Virus record (IMG/VR): IMGVR_UViG_3300045970_000580
Location: 1-24,610 of that record
DNA length: 24,610 bases
Origin: a virus
Direction: 5' to 3' (one strand)
A program made the position numbers and the translations under genes. Positions within the stretch are counted from its first letter, which is position 1. Each line of letters begins with the position of its first letter. This document shows positions 19,610 to 24,610 of this stretch, piece after piece. The notes beneath the pieces are model-generated. The model saw only the letters and a program-made list of their open reading frames with translations. It did no database searches and was not told the DNA's origin.

Positions 19610-20516
19610 CATCGTGGCCGGCCACATGATAATCATCGCTATTTTGCCTACTAAACGATGGTGCCAAATCGTTCATCTGCAAAATATCATCGCGAATATT
19701 TTGATTCTTCTTCTCGATATTTAGCACTCGGGTAAAACTGTTCTGTAAGATCATCGTTAGGTAGGAGAAGGGGTTAGCACTAACCGATTCATCAAATTGC
19801 AATCCAACCTGAGATAATTGTAAAAGAGAAGTAGATTTCATCTCATCAACATAAGTATAAGACCGCCAGTTGTATCTAGAAGCATATCGATCTGTAAGTT
19901 TCATAAACATCTGCGCCAATTCCCTAGAAATTTGCCCATGCATCTTATTAAACGACCCAAGTTCCAAATCGCCTTGCCAATGCGATTTTCCGACACATAT
20001 CAAATTATTAGTATTCTCATCGAGTTTCCAGTGTTGAAATGGTTGAAAATTGACTTTAACATATTTCTTAGATGGGGCGACTACTTCTGGGATAGGAAGA
20101 TCGTATTCGGTAACGATACTCTCTAGTGGATCAATAGATTCGATTATTGACGAAATTGATTTTTTCTTACCTTTGATAACCTTTGGTACAATAACGGCTT
20201 CGGGAATATGATCCCAAGTTTTAAACCTAAAAATAACATCAGAAGGTTTAATCATATCTTCTGGGACATCCACATCTTCGGCGAATACCTTCACACCTTG
20301 GGAAGCATAAATTTCAACTGCCAATTTTGCTAACCTATCTCTTCTAATAGTGACTGCTTCCCCACTATCTAATAATTTCTGCATTTCGTGTAGACCAGAA
20401 ACTATCATATCGTAATCTGAATATTTTGAGTCGGTGAAACTACAATAAGATGTCTTACTTTTGTGTATTTCCTTCATTAAATCTCGGTTATTCAAATAAT
20501 TGATTGGGCGGGCCAT
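19605..20516 (-). CDS. 55: Late-transcription sigma factor gp55
   Basis: Phage sigma factor that directs host RNA polymerase to TATAAATA late promoters, with the sliding clamp as activator in T4. The N-terminus INYLNNRDLMKEIHKSK resembles T4 gp55 (NYVNNKELL..I..WK). The C-terminal half has the sigma region-2-like block: LAQMFMKLTDRYASRYNWRS, then EMKSTSLLQL, then SVSANPFSYLTMILQNSFTR, parallel to T4 'FNFSGYTQSW...NPHAYITQACFNAF'. At 303 residues it is much longer than T4 gp55 (185) because of an insertion of about 100 residues between the first motif and the sigma core. ATG at 20514-20516 immediately follows a 28-codon ORF. Several late promoters in this window are its likely targets. Confidence 0.88.
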   Translation of the reverse strand: MARPINYLNNRDLMKEIHKSKTSYCSFTDSKYSDYDMIVSGLHEMQKLLDSGEAVTIRRDRLAKLAVEIYASQGVKVFAEDVDVPEDMIKPSDVIFRFKTWDHIPEAVIVPKVIKGKKKSISSIIESIDPLESIVTEYDLPIPEVVAPSKKYVKVNFQPFQHWKLDENTNNLICVGKSHWQGDLELGSFNKMHGQISRELAQMFMKLTDRYASRYNWRSYTYVDEMKSTSLLQLSQVGLQFDESVSANPFSYLTMILQNSFTRVLNIEKKNQNIRDDILQMNDLAPSFSRQNSDDYHVAGHDE

Positions 20517-20603
20517 TTAGATCTCCTTATTATTATTGATGGCGCTTCTTGTGTAGGTTAGTTTGACAACATTTGACGGTATTAGTTTAGTTTTTCGATA
20601 CAT
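20517..20603 (-). CDS. Short ORF (28 aa) abutting gp55
   Basis: ATG at 20601-20603 with a GAGAGGAAA ribosome binding site opens MYRKTKLIPSNVVKLTYTRS plus eight more residues. The TAA at 20517-20519 touches the gp55 ATG (TAAATG). Its last codons AAG GAG ATC contain the ribosome binding site of gp55, so translation of the short ORF would traverse the gp55 initiation region. It is the first frame of the transcript from the promoter at 20633-20662. It may be a coupling or leader ORF rather than a functional protein; not recognised. Confidence 0.45.
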   Translation of the reverse strand: MYRKTKLIPSNVVKLTYTRSAINNNKEI

Positions 20604-20632
20604 TTTCCTCTCTTTCCTTTTGTAATGTATTG

Positions 20633-20662
20633 ATTATATACTATTTACCAATCGAATAGCAA
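20633..20662 (-). promoter_or_regulatory. Sigma-70-type promoter for gp55
   Basis: -35 TTGCTA (20657-20662), 18-base spacer, perfect -10 TATAAT (20633-20638). It would start transcription near 20626, about 110 bases before gp55. A host-type promoter is what is expected for a gene needed before late transcription. Confidence 0.6.
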
Positions 20663-20708
20663 GCCTTTTTTAATTTTTCTTAGAATTATGTATGCATATA
20701 ATGCGAAG

Positions 20709-20716
20709 CATAAATA
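20709..20716 (+). promoter_or_regulatory. T4-type late promoter for the baseplate operon
   Basis: CATAAATACAATA on the plus strand, 24 bases before the first gene of the rightward operon. It is followed by a strong ribosome binding site TAGGAGG (20727-20733). Confidence 0.7.
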
Positions 20717-20740
20717 CAATATACAGTAGGAGGAAAAAGT

Positions 20741-21511
20741 ATGGTAGATTTTGGTGGATTAGCAACAGAAGGGCAAACTCGATTAGGTAATTTCTTTACC
20801 AATACAATTGGCGTCCCTAAGAAGAAATCATCTCCAACCTGGACCATCAACAACATCCAACCTGGGATGGAAGATTGGCGTCTAAAAGTTAAAACCAATA
20901 TTCCCGGAATGTTCAACAACCAGAGCGATAAACAAACTAACATCTTATCTCCGTTGCTAGTTACGGGCGGTGTAATCTTTCCGATAACACCTACGGTACA
21001 AGTATCTCATACCGCAAAATATTCAAATGAAACTCCAACGCATAGCAACTATGCAATGCCGTTTTACCAAGGTAGTGAAGTTGCGTCGATTACGATAAAT
21101 GGCGAGTTTCCAATTCAAAATATATCGGAAGGGCAATATCTATTGGCTGCAATATACTTCTTCAGATCAGTGACCAAGATGTTTTGGGGTAAGGATACTG
21201 ATGCTGGTGCGCCTCCACCGTTAGTATATTTGAGTGGTTACGGAGATTTATACTTTCCGAATGTACCGTGCGTAGTAACACAATTTATGCATAATTTACC
21301 AGATAACACGGATTACATCGAAATTCCGACGTTAGGGCAAGCACTAAATCGAGTGCATGTGGGGGAAATTGGTGGCTCAACTAGATTGCCGTTACAAAGT
21401 CAAATTTCAATTACTCTACAACCAGTATATAGTAGAGATAGTTTATCTAGATTTAGACTAGATCAATTCTCAACTGGCGGATTATTAGATAATAAGGATG
21501 GATTCCTATAA
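20741..21511 (+). CDS. Putative baseplate/tail structural protein (256 aa)
   Basis: A conserved-looking virion protein of environmental T4-like phages; I cannot give a T4 gene number. The N-terminus is short and polar, then WRLKVKTNIPGMF, LLVTGGVIFPITPTVQVSHT, a stretch around EVASITINGEFP, an aromatic helix GQYLLAAIYFFRSVTKMFWG, and a proline-rich turn with APPPLVYLSGYGDLYFPNVP. It ends QSQISITLQPVYSRDSLSRF. The mix of beta strands and the conserved YLSGYGDLYF turn suggests a tube- or baseplate-type fold. It is first in the operon, with a late promoter and strong ribosome binding site. Its TAA overlaps the ATG of the gp53-like gene (TAATG), so the two are coupled. Baseplate function is inferred from these neighbours. 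Confidence 0.7.
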   Translation: MVDFGGLATEGQTRLGNFFTNTIGVPKKKSSPTWTINNIQPGMEDWRLKVKTNIPGMFNNQSDKQTNILSPLLVTGGVIFPITPTVQVSHTAKYSNETPTHSNYAMPFYQGSEVASITINGEFPIQNISEGQYLLAAIYFFRSVTKMFWGKDTDAGAPPPLVYLSGYGDLYFPNVPCVVTQFMHNLPDNTDYIEIPTLGQALNRVHVGEIGGSTRLPLQSQISITLQPVYSRDSLSRFRLDQFSTGGLLDNKDGFL

Positions 21512-21810
21512 TGACTACATATAGCCAATACAGTCCATATTTCGGAACACCAAAGTATGGTCAATTTTTAGATGTCAGAGCAAATAGACCAATCACCGCA
21601 TCGATCGGAGATACCTTATTTACAATTACACCAGTATATAATAATAGACCAGATCTATTAGCAAACGACTTATATGGCGATAGTAGATTATGGTGGGTAT
21701 TTGCCCAACGTAATCCAAATGTATTGCGAGATCCATTATTTGATTTTGTGACTGGCGTTACTATATATGTGGTTGATGCGAAGCAAGTTAAATTAGATTT
21801 AGGGTTATAA
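21511..21810 (+). CDS. 53: Baseplate wedge protein gp53-like (LysM-type)
   Basis: A 99-residue protein whose core, YNNRPDLLANDLYGDSRLWW then VFAQRNPNVLRDPLFDFVTG, is the pattern of gp53-type wedge proteins and the LysM-like domains often found near phage baseplates ('a-ndlYGdprlWWviA..N.i.dP...l..G..l.vP'). T4 gp53 is about 196 residues, so this corresponds to the core domain alone. It starts at the ATG overlapping the stop of the preceding gene by one base and is followed after three bases by the next gene. The tight packing points to stoichiometric expression of baseplate parts. The gene number is by resemblance; LysM-like is the safer statement. Confidence 0.72.
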   Translation: MTTYSQYSPYFGTPKYGQFLDVRANRPITASIGDTLFTITPVYNNRPDLLANDLYGDSRLWWVFAQRNPNVLRDPLFDFVTGVTIYVVDAKQVKLDLGL

Positions 21811-21813
21811 GAA

Positions 21814-24610
21814 ATGGTAGCTGCAACCTCAGACCAACTAGCCGCCGCTAGACAAGATCTAATTACGGCCAGAAGTAATGCTGCGGCATACCGAGCAAGT
21901 AATTCAAACTATGCAACTGACCCTAATTATCAAAGTAATTATGTTGGAAATATAAACCAAGCACAAGTTTATTTGGATTATTTAGAATCGACCTTACCGC
22001 CACCGGTTCCCACTCCTACTACAATAGAAAAGGCAATTGCGCCAGAACCTAAAATTGAACCAGTAAAAAAAGCCACAGAATCCGAAAAATCTATTCCTAT
22101 AGTGGAACCAACTACCGAGTTAAATAAGATTGAGTGTATACCTAATCCTCTGCACAAATTTTCATCTTATACCTATGCATTACAACTTTGTTTATTATTG
22201 CCCGAAGAAAGTAAAATAATTTTAGATAAAACTAAATCAAAAACCACCTTTACTCCGAAAAATGTACTAGTCGCTACTGGGGGACGTAGAGAAGCTATAG
22301 GAAGTTTAGCATCAAATAGAAACAAATATTTTGACCGAGATTTCTTTTTCGATAAATTAGAATTTGAAACGATTATTGGTATGGGCGCAAATTCGGGAAG
22401 TTCGAATGTCACAACCATAAATTTTACATTGACCGAACCATATGGTATAACTTTTTTGGATAGTTTAGCTAAAGCGTGTAACGATCCGGAAATTAATATT
22501 CCAGATTTTAAAAAGGCCGCGTATCTGCTCATAATTGATTTTTATGGATATGATGAGCATGGACTACCAAAAAAAATCAATGGGATGGCAAAATTTATTC
22601 CTATCCAGTTATTAGAAGTAAAGATGAAATTGACAGCAAAAGGCGCAGAATATACTATTTCGGCAGTACCGTATCATCAACAGGCATTTTCGAGCGTATC
22701 GACTTCATCGCCGGCGAGATTTGAAATCATCGCATCTGACCTAAAAAGTTTCTTTACTACGGGGACAGAATCAGTCCGAACAGAAGAAGGCAAATTGCAA
22801 GATGAAAAAATAAGAAAAGAAATAGCAGTTAAATCTAAAACATATGACGCAATTGTTGACCGAGTACCCAAAACTGAAGAGGATAAAAAACTAACTAACG
22901 TTAGGGTAGATATTCTTAGTCAAGAACTTAATGCATTGGATCAAAAACTCAAAAATAATATCGAAAATTCAAACGGTGTCACCAGTCTACCATCTGCTAT
23001 GAATAAATGGTTTAAGGAGGCATATAAACAGACAGCAGACAAATTTATCGATGTTATTGAATTTGATCTAAAAAAGGCACCTAATTTAATAAATGGTAAA
23101 TTTCCAGATAGAACTCAACAATCGAAGGACAATGTAGCCCCCCCAGAAAAAAATCCACCAACCGTAGCCGAAAAAACGATTAGTGAAGACCAAGCGGCTA
23201 AAATTAAAAAGGCACAAGATGAATTAGATGTAGCAAATAAAAATTTAACTGATGTCGAAAAAACATTAAAGGATTTACCTGACGGTAGTTCGGTGGACCA
23301 ATTAACGCAGGCCAATATTGCAGTTGAAGATGCAAAAATAGAGGTAGCTAGAAAAGAAGAGGCGTTTAAAACTGCGCAAATCGAACCAAAACCTACTACC
23401 CCAACCACCGAAGATAAGGCAAATAGTAGTAACCGCTTGAGTTTAACCGTAGGTCAAGGTGACACCATCATGCAAATAATAACTAATGCTATCACCAGTA
23501 GCAGTTATATCACCGATCAACTTAAAATATTTGATTTAGAAAGAATAACGGGCGCCAAACTAACAGAATTTCTATCGACCCCGCTAAATTGGTTCAAGGT
23601 GACCTCACAAGTCATGCCAGGAGAATACGATAAAAAACACGGCAAACCCCAACTTACCACGACATACATAATAACAGAATACAAAGTTCCAAATTGGAAA
23701 AATCCTAATGCACCAAAAGGTCCAATTCAACCATCGTTTGTGGTTAAGGAATATAATTATATATTCACTGGTAAAAATACTGAAGTATTAGATCTAGATT
23801 TGACATTCGATACGCAATATTATGTAATGCAACAGGTTGTACAACCGGGGGCAAGCACTACGCAAGAAAATCCAAACGAAAATGTTATCTTACTTTCGGA
23901 CATTAAAGATACCGATACCATCTCACAAGAACAACTGCAAAATTACTCTTCGGAATCGTTATTTGCTGCTACCGGTTTACGTCCGAAAGTGGTTAAGGTA
24001 TCAGGTACACCGCAAAAACAGATTGTTGATACTATAAGCACTACTGCGGCGAAACATGTAACCAAATCAGTTAATGCTCAAGGTGGGGATATGATTGACA
24101 TCAACATGAAAATCATTGGGGACCCAGATTTCATCAAACAGGACGATATTTTTGCTAATCATATGCTTAATACCGATACAAAAGATCCTAGAAAATTGAA
24201 TAATACTGAGTACGGAAGTTTGGTGACCGATGCTAATCAAATTTTTATTAGGGTGAAATTTAATTCTCCGGCCGATTATAATAGGCAAGGGTTGGCTAAA
24301 CCAAATTCAGATGGGGGCGCAGGAATTTCGAACTTATTTTCTGGGTACTATCAAATATTAACGGTAAATAATACCTTTCAGGGGGGGAAGTTCGAACAGC
24401 AGGTTCATGCCGTGCGTAACCCAAACGTGGGGACCACTAAAGCTAAAAATGTAGCAGACAGGGCAACGGATACAACCAAAGCTGCATCTGGAAATAATAG
24501 GAAAGCGAAAGAAGAACTTGGGAATAATGTAGGCAGATCGTCTGCATTTCCGACTCCTGTAAGCATAGGTACTCCGGTTAAAACTTCTGATTCGTTGATG
24601 CTTACTCCCG
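21814..24610 (+). CDS. Large virion structural (baseplate-hub-type) protein, 3' end outside window
   Basis: The frame is open from ATG 21814-21816 to the last base (932 codons, no stop). Regions: an Ala/Gln-rich helical N-terminus; a Pro/Glu/Lys linker (about 70-105); a first beta-rich domain starting NPLHKFSSYTYALQLCLLLP and including VTTINFTLTEPYGITFLDSL and a VKMKLTAKGAEYTISAVPYH segment; a Lys/Glu/Gln coiled or disordered middle (about 320-540); a second domain with TVGQGDTIMQIITNAITSSS and EYNYIFTGKNTEVLDLDLTF; and a closing IFIRVKFNSP ... FSGYYQILTVNNTFQGGKFE segment. The same block order occurs, as I recall, in large unnamed structural proteins of cyanophage-like T4 relatives; a baseplate hub role is inferred from these blocks and from the gp53-like neighbour. 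Confidence 0.72.
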   Translation, partial: MVAATSDQLAAARQDLITARSNAAAYRASNSNYATDPNYQSNYVGNINQAQVYLDYLESTLPPPVPTPTTIEKAIAPEPKIEPVKKATESEKSIPIVEPTTELNKIECIPNPLHKFSSYTYALQLCLLLPEESKIILDKTKSKTTFTPKNVLVATGGRREAIGSLASNRNKYFDRDFFFDKLEFETIIGMGANSGSSNVTTINFTLTEPYGITFLDSLAKACNDPEINIPDFKKAAYLLIIDFYGYDEHGLPKKINGMAKFIPIQLLEVKMKLTAKGAEYTISAVPYHQQAFSSVSTSSPARFEIIASDLKSFFTTGTESVRTEEGKLQDEKIRKEIAVKSKTYDAIVDRVPKTEEDKKLTNVRVDILSQELNALDQKLKNNIENSNGVTSLPSAMNKWFKEAYKQTADKFIDVIEFDLKKAPNLINGKFPDRTQQSKDNVAPPEKNPPTVAEKTISEDQAAKIKKAQDELDVANKNLTDVEKTLKDLPDGSSVDQLTQANIAVEDAKIEVARKEEAFKTAQIEPKPTTPTTEDKANSSNRLSLTVGQGDTIMQIITNAITSSSYITDQLKIFDLERITGAKLTEFLSTPLNWFKVTSQVMPGEYDKKHGKPQLTTTYIITEYKVPNWKNPNAPKGPIQPSFVVKEYNYIFTGKNTEVLDLDLTFDTQYYVMQQVVQPGASTTQENPNENVILLSDIKDTDTISQEQLQNYSSESLFAATGLRPKVVKVSGTPQKQIVDTISTTAAKHVTKSVNAQGGDMIDINMKIIGDPDFIKQDDIFANHMLNTDTKDPRKLNNTEYGSLVTDANQIFIRVKFNSPADYNRQGLAKPNSDGGAGISNLFSGYYQILTVNNTFQGGKFEQQVHAVRNPNVGTTKAKNVADRATDTTKAASGNNRKAKEELGNNVGRSSAFPTPVSIGTPVKTSDSLMLTP

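Noticed and set aside
20686-20943. Minus-strand 85-codon frame across the gp55/baseplate divergent region
   Set aside because: It runs antisense through the late promoter and first baseplate gene and has no plausible start context.
22173-23408. Minus-strand open frames within the large structural protein
   Set aside because: The plus-strand frame is continuous from 21814 to the window end with coherent domain content; the reverse frames have no supporting signals.

Overview
The window is a piece of a T4-like tailed-phage (myovirus) genome, AT-rich, with the sequence flavour of the marine and freshwater T4 relatives rather than coliphage T4. The evidence is a syntenic set of T4 homologues: portal gp20, a gp67-type core protein, prohead protease gp21, scaffold gp22, major capsid gp23, gp26/gp51, recombination nuclease subunits gp46/gp47, late sigma factor gp55 and a gp53-type wedge protein. 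Several promoters match the T4 late consensus TATAAATA. The host cannot be named from the sequence. I see no tRNA and no CRISPR array.

Layout. (1) 1-8088, minus strand: head morphogenesis module, in transcription order gp20, an 89-aa protein, gp67-like acidic core protein, a homing endonuclease, gp21, gp22, gp23 (cut by the window edge). gp20 carries a 432-codon intein with an HNH-type nuclease, and a separate PD-(D/E)XK/NUMOD3 endonuclease gene sits directly before gp21. (2) 8150-11320, minus: a 1056-aa tape-measure-like protein. (3) 11426-12486, plus: gp26 followed by a gp51-like frame that has no usable start codon and is joined to gp26 by a canonical -1 slippery heptamer. A strong terminator follows. 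(4) About 12541-13400: some 860 bases without genes but dense in stem-loops, best read as a minus-strand structured RNA. (5) 13411-18445, minus: gp47, gp46, then (after a late promoter) a tiny leader ORF, an Hc1-like basic protein, two unknown proteins, a PD-(D/E)XK nuclease and a small protein. (6) 18508-20603, minus: a short ORF abutting gp55, gp55 itself and a glycine-rich adhesin-like protein. (7) 20741-24610, plus: a compact baseplate/virion operon from its own late promoter.

How it works together: gp55 is the sigma factor expected to read the TATAAATA promoters found before gp20, the tape measure, gp26/51, the Hc1-like gene and the baseplate operon. gp46/gp47 supply recombination-dependent replication and DNA processing. 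The head module builds the procapsid (portal, core, scaffold, protease, capsid), and gp26/gp51 plus the tape-measure gene look like a tail-assembly chaperone and tape-measure pair fired from one shared, bidirectional late control region.

Most interesting points: the putative programmed -1 frameshift gp26-gp51; the large structured RNA region with twin tandem-G.A hairpins; an exactly spaced bipartite promoter-like element before gp67 and gp22; the portal intein with a non-His penultimate residue; and short unlisted ORFs ahead of gp55 and the Hc1-like gene.
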